NCBI GenBank assembly: GCA_951799445.1 | Contig: OX637288.1 | Span: forward strand, 12,712,501 to 12,776,500 | Length of the DNA: 64,000 nucleotides | From: Pseudisothecium myosuroides | Lineage: Eukaryota > Streptophyta > Bryopsida > Hypnales > Lembophyllaceae | Reading direction: 5' to 3' | Shown: piece by piece, positions 37,904 to 50,281 of the stretch | Position numbering within the stretch: position 1 is the first letter of the stretch | Layout: the number at the start of each line of letters is the position of its first letter | Notes under the pieces: model-generated | Told to the model about the DNA's origin: nothing | The model's database searches: none | What the model saw: the letters and a program-made list of their open reading frames with translations, nothing else | Program-made: the position numbers and the translations under genes

Positions 37904-38593
37904 GATACAAACTACGTTGTTCGAGAATACTCCAACTAGAAGAAACTACTTCTTCTTTAGTGTTGTTGGATATTGCTCAATGAATAATACTTCAGCCTAC
38001 GTGATACCTTCGCCCCCATTTGATCAGGATAGCAGGACATAAGCAAGTGGATTAATGTTACAGTCATTAAAGAGTGGAGTTGTCAGTCCACCGTCGAAGC
38101 AAACTATTAATACCTCCACTTTCGAAAACATAAAGTGTATAAGGCGGCTGTGTCAGGCATGTTCCAGAAGCTTGCATTTGAAATTTTGGCGCAACTACTG
38201 CATTTATCAAACATTCTAAAATTTCAGGAGGCAAAAGGAAATGGTCAGTGTCAGAGTGCTATTCAAAGTTTAGGGAATTCTGGCGCACCTACTGCATTTA
38301 TCAAACATTCTAAAAGTTCAGGAGGCAAAAGGAAATGGTTAGTGTCAGAGTGCTATTCAAAGTTTAGGGCGCTGTAACACTACTATTGACGGCGCATTAA
38401 AGAAGTTGCCAGCTATTGTGGCTGTCAATTTCTAATGGCGCCGTCTGTTACCAACCTACTTGAGGGTGATGCATTGTAGGCTAAGTGTTAAGGCCGTTTT
38501 TGCGCTTATAAGTGCTCTCCACTTCTCCAGAGCTTAGTCTTTCTTGCTGCCTTCATAGTCCAATACGTTTTGCTTCTCACCTAGTTTGGATGT
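37904..38593. promoter_or_regulatory. divergent promoter region of the transposon genes
   Basis: This is the only gap between the two start codons. On the plus side a TATA-like CTTATAAGT (38,505-38,513) lies about 85 bp before ATG 38594. A 94-bp unit starting TGGCGCA is duplicated in tandem at 38,187-38,280 and 38,281-38,370. A GGCGC inverted pair lies at about 38,388-38,448. No clear TATA box was found for the minus gene. Confidence 0.5.
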
Positions 38594-41500
38594 GTGTGCT
38601 CTCATTTGATGTTTATAGACGACTGTAGCTCTCCACCTCTTGTTCCAAAGCAGTGCATTAAGGGTAGGAAGCGTATCTCTCTCTACTTCTCCTCTAGGAA
38701 GGCACTTAGGATATCTAGAATGAATCAAAGAAAGAAAGCTGTATCAAAGACAGGTCAATCAACACCTGGGAACTTGAAGAAAGCTCTTCGATTTCAAGGA
38801 GGAAGCAGCGGCGCACCGGAGGATGATCAGTTACAAAGCTTGGACACAATCCAAGAAATATTTGAGGATACCACTACCGTATAAGATCTTTCAGAAGTAG
38901 AAGGAGTGCAACATGTAAGCAGTTCTCTATTCTATTTCTTTACTTTGAATAATTTTGGACTCAACTTGTTGATGTTGTTTCATTGGCAAAATATTTTGAA
39001 ATGTAAGAATCAGTTAATTGTGCTGTGGTATTAGGCATGTTTTCCTTCAGTAGTCATCAGAGGTGGATATTTTTATTACAATACTATGAACTCGTGCAAA
39101 AACTATGCGTGTAGATCCAGAAAGTGGAAAAACGTTAAAGTAAGCAATATTATGGCATAATATGTGTACATTTCATGAGAAGGGTAGGATATGATGCGCT
39201 AGCGAGTTCCGTTCTTCACGTGGTCACAGCATGTGTTTATATTGAACAACACTAGTGAACATGTTTGAGTCAGTGCTGTATACAAAGTACATATGGTAAC
39301 TTGTGAACATGAAACGCCTCATATAGATATAGATACACAGATGTATATGTATGTGGTATATGCATGATTAAGGTATACTAGTGACGTATGAAGGACTCAG
39401 GAATGAGAGGACTTTGCAGAAGTATATTTCAAAACTGAAAATGAAACGAATCTTTGAAAAAATGGTCTAAATAAGAACACATAGAATGAATTCATCTTCT
39501 TGGATCAATATTTCAGAAATCTTTAATTTTGAATTTCCATAATTATGAGGATATAACAAGCTAGCAGCTAATTTCACGTCAATACAATATGCACTATTTT
39601 TACACATAGTTTCCAATGATTTCTTGTCTATTCACTACTTCACAACTCACTATTCATGTTCCAATTAGAAAATCCCAAAATATAAATTAATTTTGAGAGT
39701 CTTCTTAGACCAAGGTGGTCTATGTTATATATATAGTGACTTCAAAATCAATAAAATAAAAAAATATATTTAGTGCTAAATAATAAATTCCTGGAATTTG
39801 ATATTTAAATATCATAAATGCTGGCCGTAATTTCGAAATCACTTTATACAAAATGCTTATAGTGACACACATCAAGTTCATATTCCTGCCCTCCTAGGGC
39901 TCAGACCAGCATCATTTCAAGAGATTTAATAGTAATCAGAACTGTTCTATTTTGAAATTTTGCTCTTGTTTTTGACATGTCTTTCAGGAAAAATATTAAA
40001 GGGGACCAATAACCTAGTGTTGGGATAAATTTAAAATAAATATAAATTATATGGTATGTGTAGAAAGGATTGTACTATACTAAATTTATTATGCTGCTTT
40101 ATTCTATTCTATAAAGTTTTATGCTTTATTTTATTCTATGTAGAATGGACTAGAGGTTATCCTTCAATAGACCACTTTTGCTATTGAATAAATCATGAAT
40201 AATTTTTTTTCTAACGTGAGAGCCAATCATTGTCTTTGGTTTCCTGAAATCACTTTCAAAATTGGAAGGGGACGGATTTTGAGATACCTAGTGTCACAAA
40301 TAGGTACCTACTACTGAAATCTTTGAAAATTCATAACTATTTCAAAAATTCTTCAAAAAATATGAAACCACTTGTGTTACGTTTTGCATCTACTGTTCTT
40401 TCTCTGAAAAATGAGCTATAAATATTTTGGTTCATGTGCATGTATGAAAGAAGCGGATCAGCCCTTAAAGGGTCACGATTTCAGACTACTACCTTAATTC
40501 ATGTGGGAGATGACCAGCAGGTGTATGCGACTAGAATTCCTTGTCTGTTGCCATAACTGTTCAACTTTATTTTCCTACTTTGCGTACAATACTGTTTAGG
40601 AATCTGGGCTGGAGCTATTGTCAGACTAGTACACTGGAGAATAATTCTCCAGAACTACTGGAACTCTCCAATTGATGACTGTAATCTAGGTTTACTTCCT
40701 GAACGATGTGAAAGCTAAATTTGCAGCCATTTCAGGGTGCTGTCAACGCTAGATTAACCTGTACATGCAAGATTGAAGATCGTCATTGTTAGTAAGAAAA
40801 TCGAGGAATTCTTCACCGACCATAGGGCCAAGCCACAGAAATATCATCGCTTTTAACACGTACTTCAAATGCATGCCGAGAACTGGGCAACCGAAAGCAA
40901 GAATTAAATGCAAAATTCTATTTGAGATATTTAAAGGCTTGTCTTACTGCCGAATTAGCGGTACTGATAGAGGAAGTGATGGGCACCCATATCCTGCCAA
41001 AATCAAACAAAATGTCTTGGACGTCCAGGCTTCTCGGAATCTCCAAGCATGACGGTGGCACCGCCGAGCTTCCTTCTTAGCCAGAACTCGGCAAGTGGGC
41101 GCCTCGTCTCCCTGTCAGTGTTCTATTAAATTCCATGGTCTGTATTCCATACTAATCGGTTTGGAGTGCTGTCCCTGTTGATTTCAGTGCAGCAGCAAGC
41201 CGAACCTCAGATCCAGTGCTTCGGAACTACAGAGAATGTCATACGCGATGAAGCCAACAACAAGGAGTCAAGCCAGGGAAAGTGATGAGAAGGCCATGGA
41301 AGACCAGGCACCGGAGGAGCTCGCGTCCACCGAGGTGAAGTCTACACTTTACGTTTTTCGATTTCCTGATTTTGCAGGAGTTATGAGTTCCTGCGTTGAA
41401 ATGGGAGAGCTGATTCTACTGCGTCCGTTACACTAAGATTCATTTGTAATCGTGATTTCATGTAACTAGTTCACAACGAAGTACTCTGGTATAATGGTCT

Positions 41501-44500
41501 ACGTTCGGTCATCACTTTTCAGTTCTCAATTAAGTTGTGGAGTGTCAGGCACAAATAGTTATCATTCAATAATGCCAGTGATCGAGTAGTCGCGCAGTCC
41601 CTCACTCTGCAACTGAGCAGGACATCTGATTGAGATAACAAGTTCAGTATATTGAATTATTTCCGAACATGCAATGTGAATGTTCTGGTACCGCAACAAT
41701 TCCGTTTGCGTAGATTCGATTGCTACGTGAGAGTCGTGAGATTCGTTACTATGTTCGGACTTGTGAGGAGATTTCTCTGCGTGGACTGTAGATTCGTGAG
41801 AATTGAAAACTCTGAAATTTCGGTTCTAGTAACCGTTGTGTTCATTTGTCGTCACTCCTGCAATGCTGAAGGTATGGACAGCCCGTTGCATGGAGATTGG
41901 TGCGCATTCAGATGAAATCATAAATTGTCAAGATGTAGACAATAACCGGGAAGCGTGAAACCCGAGGTAGATTTCGAAGGCTCTGATCTGGCCTTGGCAC
42001 TCTTAGCACGGGAGATTTTCGGTACCGATTAAATTTGGCAGGCAGAGAATCCTTGGAGGTTCATAACCTGCTGAAGTACCAGGACTTGGAATTTGGAGAC
42101 TTCGTATGAAAAATATAGTACTGTTTTCATGCCTCCCGGGCGACCTCGGCAAAACGTTTCTCAACCATCGCAGCAAAAGCAACAGTGATTTGCAGATAGA
42201 ATACAAGAACTGAGCCTTGCTTGAGTTTTTCTTGTGCGATGGTTGAGCCAGATTTAAGATCACAAGACAGCGCTTATCTTTCGGTATTAGCAGTACTCCG
42301 TTGAATTTCTTTGCTTTGATTGAGTCAGAGCTTACCTTCCGATCGATGTGACCATCTCAGGCTGATCAGAGTCAGAGCTTATCTTCCGATCGAGCTTATC
42401 TTCCGACCGATCTTCCGATCGATTGAGTCAGAGCTTATCTTTCGATCTACGTGACAATCTCAGGCTGATGACCCAAAACGGGGGTAGCGCGAGCTACCCC
42501 CCGGACCCCTGTCGGAGCCGACAGGGCTCTTGGAGGTAGCTTGCGCTACTACCGATTTGGGTCATCAACGATTTTAGAATGGAGCTTGTTCCGCAAAGCT
42601 AATGAGAACTGGCAGTTAGGCTATGAACTGGCAGTTAGTTGCCATGTTAAAGAATCCAAATTGTTTGACGCTGCAATCTCTCATGATGACTTTTCTTTTT
42701 GCACTCGCAGCCAGAAATAATGCAGTCTGATGTAAATTTGAAAATATAGCCGATTAAATCTTAAGAATGAAAGCCCAGTTACTGCCCAAGGAACACCCCC
42801 CTCTGAAGATTTGACTTCTCAGTCTTTTAGATAGATCTGTGCCTTACTGCCTCTGCCAAATTATTACTCAACAGCTTCGAAACTTTTAACTGATTGATAA
42901 TTATGTATGGAGAAAGCTTTTCACTGATAGTGCGAGGTCTTTATTTGGTTTATATTTTTTGGAGCTATAATTAAGGCGTAGAGAGCTCCAAATTGTTCAA
43001 AAACAATTAATCTAAGACCTTTACAGAGTAAATTTGATGTTCACCACAGTGCTTAGATAGAATTTGAGTGTTTGAAGGTTCATTCACGAGTAGTGGAGCA
43101 ATATATGACGCCAATGTAGAAAATAGTTGACAAATTTACTTTTCTTGACCGGAAACAGGGGTAGCTCGCGCTACCCCTGTTTCCGGTCAAGAAAGAGGAA
43201 TGACGCAAATAAGATTCCTCTTGCTTTTTATTTTTTTAAACTTTCACTCTTGTGCTGATGTTGGCCAAAGAAAGGATGTAATTTTTATTTGGAAATTGAG
43301 GAATTTACAGTTTGTCTAGAATTGATATTTCATATATGAGTAACAATATAGTTTGAAATTTGAAGATTTTAAATGCATGTGAACCTGATTGATGATTTAG
43401 TTCATGATTTAGAAGAAGAATAATTTCCTTAGAAGTTTAAATGATTTACTTTAAATCATAAGTATTTTTCAAGATGTTTATTTTATTTCAAATATATATT
43501 ATTTTTGAAGGTTTAAATTATGCCACTAAAGTAGATAATTTTCAATGTTATCCCTACCAATATCTTCTATAGTTGAATATTATTTTGAAACCAACCCCTA
43601 GGAATTATAAACCACTCAATTGTAACAAACAAATTGAACAGCATTAAAAAAATAGATGTTTGAAGAGGTACACTTCTAGATAATATTTGAGTGGTTAATA
43701 TCTTCCTTTATACACTTTGCTAATTGTGTTGTGAAAAATTATAGTGTATCATTTTTCAACTAGTGGAGATTTATGTTCATGCATCTAATACTTGAACTTC
43801 TTACTCCAAGTCTTGTCCTCTATGCATTCTTGTTTTTGAATGTTTGCTGGTAGTCTCTTCAAGTGCAATTACTTAACTTTTAGACTGGAATGGAATAGTT
43901 GACATAAACATTTTTTGTTGTGCAGGTGGAAACACATGAACTTCACATAGGGCAGGTCTCATCCACAGATGGAGCTGTTGCAGTCCCGACTACGAATTTG
44001 GCAGGGCCTTCGGAGCCACTATCTCCAAGAGTCACCAACGTGGTGATTTCGAGCGACTCTGTACCAGTCGATGTTCCAGACGTGGTAAGTCTTGGAACTA
44101 GATTGGCCATCATAGATCGATTCTATGATTATGTGGAAGAGCCACACTTGAGTCGATTTAGTGCCCCGAAAATTCGCAAACGGAAACAGCCAGTGTGGTC
44201 ACCTGAGAGTTCTAGCACAGAGTACAGTTCAGAGTGTCATTCTGATGTTTCCGTATGCAGTCCTCAATTGGAGGAGTTCTGTACTTGTGCCTGCAGTGCT
44301 GAAGTGGGCAGGCATGAGATTGTGTTGATTCACTTGAGTTCAGACTCAGATTGTACCATTGATTCAATTTGAAAAAATATGATAATATTTATGTGTTATT
44401 GAATTTGCAAAATTCTTTCACAATCATATATTGCAATGATTAGATTGTTTCACTTTTGTAGCTTATACTAAGTCATCACTACTGTCACGTGAATGACAAT

Positions 44501-47500
44501 TTCGTTTCTTTCTTATGAATTGAGTTAGACTTCATTCAATTGAAAAATTTAATTTCAAGAGTTTCATTGCTATTGCAGATGGATGAGTCTCCGTTGGCGT
44601 TGACCCAAGTAGATCAACCAGTTGTGACGCCAGGGACGGATGAGACTACCCAGCCCGAGATCATTGGCCAAGATGAAGGAGAATTTTCATTAGAAGGCGT
44701 TCCTGATGAAGAAGGGGTGAATGATTTACTGGAAGACGATCTTCGGAGGCTACAGAAGGTGGACACTGTGACAACCATTGCTAGTCTGAGAATGCGGCCT
44801 CATAAATTCTCACGACTGCACATTCCACTGATCCGGTTGGTGGCAATGCCCATGGTGAGGCCAACTCTTTCTTCAGACCTTGTGAAGTTGGAAAATGAAT
44901 TTGCTCACGGTTATCGTGAAGGAGCGGCCGTCTTTTATGTTTCTGTGACAAACAAAGCCGGAGAGAGCTCTGAATTCACTCCGGAAGAGATGAACGGTTG
45001 GAGCCACTTGTGGAAGAAACTCAACAATGAATTTGTGGAGTATGTTGAGTCAATTCCTGAGTTGAAGTTCATGAAGAACTTGAAGTTCTTCGTATGCGAT
45101 GGGAACCATCGCCGCATTGCTTGGATGAATGTGATTGACCGCTTGTACTCTGAGGATCCAAGATTTCACAATGTCGTCGATAGCATTGTATTGGAAACAA
45201 AGGGGAGAGTTGAACTAGTCATGCAAATGATGCATGATATAAACAAGTGAGTGAATTTCATTTATATTACTATTTTCCTTATTTTCTGTATTGTCTGTGT
45301 TTTCAAACTTAATGAGCATTATTCATTTCAGATGTTAAAATATCTTTAATTTTTTATGTAAATTGCAGGTCAACCGAAGACTCTCATGTGAAGACAAACT
45401 TGGTACATACTCTGTACCGAGTCCAGAAGTATGGAGTGACTCCGTATGAACGATTTGATGAAATGCTGAGACCCTCGGAAAAGATACGTTGCAGTGTCCC
45501 AGGTGGGAAGAAACAGTGGTCCTCTATGCCTCAAGGAGTTTTCACGACATTTCTTTTTCGGGTGAGAATCTTATTTTCTGAATGATCATGAATACATGTC
45601 ACTACATTTGATTGTACTGCATTATTGTACGTTTTTTAGGTAAAGAATTTGTAATGCTAATGCTCTTGAATGTTTGCAGCAAGAGATTTCACAAGCGGCG
45701 GATGCTGCAGTGCGTAAGTACAATGAGACAAAAACTGTGGAGGAGAGAACTCCAGAGGGGGTTGCAGAAGCCATGAGAGTTGGTGCTAAGGTGATGGCGG
45801 GCAAGATGTATGCCAAAACGGGAAAGTTATTATCGGTGGCAAGCCCGGTAAACGGACCCGAATTTCTTCCAGAGGTGCTTTTCTTCTCAAATCCATTCTA
45901 ATATTTTTATTTTTATTTTGTTGACATTTCTTTTGAATGTAACCATGATTCTTCGATTGTACAGGTTGAAAAGCACTGGACGGCAAACGAAGTCCCCGAG
46001 ATGACTCTGGAGAAATTGCAAATGGTTGCCACATGCAACACATCTGCATTCCAGAAAACTAAGTTTCTGAAATGGTGGAACTCTTCAATGCCTTCTCGAG
46101 AGGCTAGGCGGTTTCCACCGAAGCCAGTTTCTGAAGATAAACTTAATTCCTTCCTCAATAAGTGCGTTTGGTGGGCAGGGGTAAATTTTTGACTATATCT
46201 TTCATAAATTTTGATGCATGCAAATGTTTACTTAATGAATGTATAAAATTTGAAATTCTTCCTCGTCATTTGCTTCTAATTCTGTTAGTAATTTATGATT
46301 GCGACTTATTTTCAGATTCAGGATGCTTCGGTTGACTACTTTGCAAAGGTAGAGAAGGACGACAACCTCAAAATCAACATGGCATCCCCACTTGAACCTG
46401 AGCTTCTTACAGAGTATATTGAGGGATGGAGGAGGAAGATATGGGATCACGCGTTTAACCCAACTCTAAAGGGTCAACATTCATTCAAGAAGTTTGATGC
46501 ATTCTTGAATTATGATGGAGCAGATCAGGCCGTTCGAAGAGTTATTTTCCGGTACTTGTTTCAACTTTTTCAATCACAATTTCATTCATTGTAATTTACA
46601 GTTAACGCGATTGAAAGTTGTAAAAAAAAGTCGAAAAAATTGAAAAGTTTGAAGCCATAACCAAAAGTGGGGGTACCGGTAGGTACCTCTAGTACCCTTG
46701 TCGGGTCCGACAAGGGTATTTGAGGTACCTACCAGTACCCCCACTTTTGGTTATGGCTTCAAACTTTTCAATGTTTTAATTTTTTTTGTATGATTGTATT
46801 TGTTTTTTGTTAATTTTGATCCATTTATTAAAGTTGCATTCGGTATTTTTTTGGTCATTATGAAATTGTATTAACTAATCAATAAAATGCTGAATTGTTT
46901 GTGAAATATTTTTTTGGTTGCAATGTACTCACTAAATTTTCATGGATCATTGTGGGCCGCTGAATCTAAAGTGGGGGTAACGTGAGGTATTTCAAATACC
47001 CCTTCTGGATCAAAAAGGGATATTTTGAGTACCTCACGATACTCTTACTTTTGGTTTATGCTAGTAATGTTAAAGAGATTTTACTACTTTATTTTGACAA
47101 TTGTTTTTCTAATGTGAAAATTCAGTTTGATATTTTACAAATGTATGCAAATGATGTTTAGCATGTAGCAATGGACTAATACGGAAAGCAATGCTGGGTT
47201 TTTTGTGCCTTCTATGTGTATTTTCAATGTAGACACTAATGAATTTTTCTATATTGTGTTGCAGTTACTTCAAGCTTGAGCTCGTGCCGAAGAACGCCAT
47301 TGCTAAAGAGGATCTCCCTCCATTCCTAACCACATGGCTGGATCGAAGTGCTGAAGAGTGCATGTATACCGGACTCCAACTTCGGTCGTTCACAACAGCA
47401 CATCTTTCCGGTGGAGGGTGGTACCTTGAATGTCCAACAACATTCACCCATCCGTCCGAGACAGCTTTTCGGCAAACATTTGAGGGACGTGGGGTCATTG

Positions 47501-49470
47501 ACTTGAATATTCCCGAGTTTGCTGATCTTACTGACGCACAGAAGAAGAGGGCCATTGCAAAGAGGACGGTGGCTGACAAGAAGAAAGAAGACAAAGTACA
47601 AGAGGCTCGAGAAAACAAAGAAAAGAGAGAATCAGAGCGGTTGGTGAAGATGGCAGAGAAAGCAAAAGAGGCGGAGAAGGAGAAGAAGGAAAAGGGCAAA
47701 GGTAAAAAGAAGGTCAATGATGCGAAACAAGTTGTAGCATCTTCCACGGTGGACCAAGGCTCCCAGATGCAAGGCGAGTCTGGAGGTGGAATGAAGAGGA
47801 AAGCGGTCCTTCAAGAGCTCACGGAGGATATGGTTACACAAGGTACTCAAGTAATATGCCTTGGTGATGATGACGACGTCACCTCCGAGGAGTTGATTCT
47901 AAACGTGTCCATTATGGAAGTGCAAGAAAACGAAACTGAAGACGCGCCAAATTGCTACACCGAGGTGATGGACTTCTTGAAAAAGGTAAGCATGTGCTAA
48001 TTTAAAATTAGAAATGCATAATATTATGGAATGATGTGTTTATTTCTTTAGTAATGGATGACTAACTGGAAAACTGTGTGGTTATAGATGGCGGTAGGGA
48101 AGGCTCGCACTTATGATGGTGTAGTCAACAAATGGCCAGGAGTGGACCTCATTCTGTTTGACTGCCCAGAGAATTTGCCCGTTCCAGAAATACCTTTTCC
48201 GATGCACGCGGTACCCGCGTGGAACTCGGACGTGGAGTGCGTGGTCCTGAATAATGTGTTTTCCTTTGCTGAGAAGCACTTACAGGATCATGGATGTTTG
48301 ATTGTTTTTCATTCACGTTGTGGCGCTTCGAAGAGCAACATTGCAGGACTCTGTGCGGTGTACCCATCATTGGTGGAGAAAGAAGACTGGTTGGGCATGA
48401 ATCGGATGCACCTAACCTCACCCTTGGACAAGACGGCGACGGTACGACTTTTGCAAATCTTCAAGACTTGTTTGAAGTTTGGCATTTTTTTATGTATTAT
48501 TTTTTCTGATTGATGATTTCTCCATCGCTTGCAGACATTGAAGTTCGGAATCACCGTCTTGGTGAAGGATATTACCATGAAAGGAAAAGCAAGGTTCCAA
48601 TACAAACGGTCACAGGCCATGGCAAAGGCAAAAGTGGATCTTCGAAAAGACGACATATACATGAACTACATCAACGAGGACACTCAATTGATGAATACGG
48701 CAACTTTCATGCCATGGCGGGGGGCTCGCGAAAAAGACGCTAGGTTCTTGCAATTCTTCATAGAAGGAACAACTGAAGAAGGAGACTTGGTTTTGGATTG
48801 CACAGCTTCTACAGGTCAGTTTTGAATTCAATGATTGTGCATTCAATTTTGTAATTCATTTTATGCAAAAATGAACTAATGAATTGCATATTGTTTATTG
48901 CAGGGGCATCCATTACAGCATGTCGCGGCACTAGACGCCACATAGTGGCTTTGGAGGCGGACAAGGACATTTTTAACGCTATCCTTCTACCCATGAAGAA
49001 GATCATTCCGGCTACAGTGGCAGCTGAAGTCACACAATTGCCACCGCCGGTTGAGTCTTCACAAGATCCGGATGCCGTGACCGTGGTGCCCAGGAAGTTT
49101 GTTCGCATAGATAGAGCTAGTAAGTAAGTTTAAAAATTTCTAATTTGTTTTTGTGCAGGCTACTTTTTATATTGTATGAGTCTGACATTGATTTATTTGT
49201 ATTTTCAGACAAGAAGAAGTGATGCATGCACAGACATTGACGAAGAAACGAAGACTTCTTTTGAGTCCTAAGAAGTCTTTTGATCTTCCCGTGTATGCTG
49301 AGCAGATGGCATCGGCGTTTGAGGAGTTTGGATGCTCTAAACGAAAATCCCGTAAACCTAGATACGCTCTAAATGTTCTAGAGTTTATAGATAGGTCAGC
49401 ATCGGAGGGTGGAGAGACTTCTGAGTCATCTACGACTCAGGATTCTGCGACTGAGTCCACCGCCACTTAG
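38594..49470 (+). CDS. ParB-like domain / DNA N4-N6 methyltransferase-like fusion protein
   Basis: Splice sites and phases give 13 coding exons: 38594-38878, 41188-41334, 43926-44084, 44579-45246, 45369-45561, 45680-45874, 45965-46180, 46316-46551, 47265-47985, 48088-48441, 48535-48814, 48904-49123 and 49209-49470, about 1,311 residues. The first two exons are the least certain. The N-terminus is acidic and disordered. Around residue 371 the motif FVCDGNHRRIAW fits the ParB/Srx-like nuclease fold. A Lys/Glu-rich coiled coil (exon 47265) links to a C-terminal domain. There a motif-IV-like LILFDCPENLP (about 961) precedes motif-I-like LVLDCTASTGGA (about 1143) and VALEAD, the order of beta-class N4/N6 DNA methyltransferases. 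Canonical (D/S)PP(Y/F) is DCPE here, so activity is uncertain. Substrate is likely DNA, in the nucleus. All frames are open, unlike the partner transposase. An intron-retained 3' end at 44,372 is possible. Confidence 0.8.
38879..41187. other. first intron of the methyltransferase gene with repeat debris
   Basis: AT-rich. Around 40,325-40,400 it holds AAAATTCATAACTA/AAAAATATGAAACCACTTG-type sequence that recurs outside the transposon at about 50,325, 51,030 and 54,300 (reverse). The 88-codon frame at 40,786-41,052 has no domain but is GC-richer and might be an alternative exon. Confidence 0.35.
42466..42567. repeat. intronic hairpin 2 of the GGGGGTA family
   Basis: 102-bp foldback: TGATGACCCAAAACGGGGGT pairs with ACCGATTTGGGTCATCA. 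The centre is CTGTCGGAGCCGACAG. It lies in the 2.6-kb intron between exons 41,334 and 43,926. Confidence 0.85.
43141..43194. repeat. intronic hairpin 3, perfect 25-bp arms
   Basis: TTTCTTGACCGGAAACAGGG and GTAGC are mirrored exactly around a four-base TCGC loop. It shares AGGGGTAGC with hairpin 2 but lacks the long inner part. Same intron as hairpin 2. Confidence 0.9.
46639..46772. repeat. intronic hairpin 4 of the GGGGGTA family
   Basis: 134-bp, nearly perfect foldback: ATTGAAAAGTTTGAAGCCAT outermost, then ACCAAAAGTGGGGGTACC, with central TGTCGGGTCCGACA. It lies in the intron 46,552-47,264. Confidence 0.9.
46966..47058. repeat. intronic hairpin 5 of the GGGGGTA family
   Basis: Decayed foldback: TAAAGTGGGGGTAACGTGAG against CTCACGATACTCTTACTTT, with CAAATACCCC and AGGGATATTTTG inside. 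About 200 bp from hairpin 4 in the same intron, and the most diverged member. Confidence 0.75.
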
Positions 49471-50221
49471 ACTCAAGAGATTGACATATCTCTTGAGTCA
49501 AACTATTATGTGTTGATTTTTATTATGATTGGATTTGTGTGTTTTATGGCTACATTTTGGGTGTCATTTCTTCCTCTATGCAATTTTGGATTTTTTTTTT
49601 AAAGATCATTTTTTTTTGTGTTTATAATTTGATTACTATTCATTATTATAGGTTTTTCATTATGACCCTAAACCCTTAACAGAAACCTTGTTTCTAGAGT
49701 TTTTGATTTACACATAGTCCTTTCTTTTTAAGAATTTCAAAAGATCTTTATGTATGTAAAAGTTCTTTTTGTTAATTTGTCACATTTTCAGATTTAGGGA
49801 TTTTTTATACTACTGAGCAAATGAATTTAATGATTTTCAACTATATCTTTTATATCCTCTACATTCGTACAAGTAGGCAAGTGTGAATCTACTTTTAAAA
49901 TGTCAAAGTGGTTTTCAATTCATTTTTCTGGTTGAATCTCAATACCATACACTCCTTCCAATTTTCAGCCTTATTTTTGGTTATTTTAATCTTGTTTTCC
50001 TATGTCTACAACATCCTAAATGCTCTCACCCAGTTTTTGTGGAACAAATTCTTGAACATCAAATTCTAGTGATGTCCAATTAGTTGTTGCAATTAATGTT
50101 ATTCAAATCTGGTTGTAAGTGACTAAAATTTTGGGAAAAATGAACTGAAATTTTTGATATATTAAGTTATGTACTTCCACGGTCATAGGACCATCATCCA
50201 TTTTTTCCAAAAAAAAATTCC
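49471..50221. other. 3' flank of the methyltransferase gene inside the transposon
   Basis: AT-rich with T runs, no gene. It leads into the right terminal repeat and probably contains the 3' UTR and polyadenylation signals. Confidence 0.4.
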
Positions 50222-50281
50222 CGCTCACAGGCTCACGGGCTTACAGGCTCACGCTCACAGGCTCACACGCTAGCAACCCTG
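50222..50281 (-). repeat. right terminal inverted repeat
   Basis: Plus strand CGCTCACAGGCTCACGGGCT and following AGGCTCAC units end in CACACGCTAGCAACCCTG. On the complement this begins CAGGGTTGCTAGCGTGTGAG, matching the left end core. Confidence 0.7.

Larger units (their letters stand above)
32980..50281. mobile_element. 17.3-kb Mutator-like transposon with cargo methyltransferase gene
   Basis: The ends are related inverted repeats. The left starts CAACGACGCTAGCGTGTGAG. The right, on the complementary strand, starts CAGGGTTGCTAGCGTGTGAG. Both continue in GTGAGC-rich subrepeats. TTTCAGGAGG (10 bp) flanks both ends, at 32,970-32,979 and 50,282-50,291, in the size range of MULE target duplications. 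Inside are a divergent pair of genes: a MULE-type transposase (minus) and a ParB-like/DNA-methyltransferase gene (plus). One caution: a TTTCAGGAGGC string also occurs inside the element at 38,222, so the duplication should be tested at an empty site. Confidence 0.75.

Noticed and set aside
41652..41915. 87-codon frame rich in Arg, Phe and Cys
   Set aside because: Inside a long intron, no domain, and no conserved splice borders.
44085..44372. alternative C-terminus of the ParB/methyltransferase gene
   Set aside because: The frame stays open to 44,372, but a strong GTAAGT donor at 44,085 joins in phase to 44,579. Kept only as possible intron retention.
47265..47747. 160-codon minus-strand frame
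   Set aside because: Antisense shadow of the Lys/Glu-rich exon of the methyltransferase gene; the plus frame has splice sites and correct phase.
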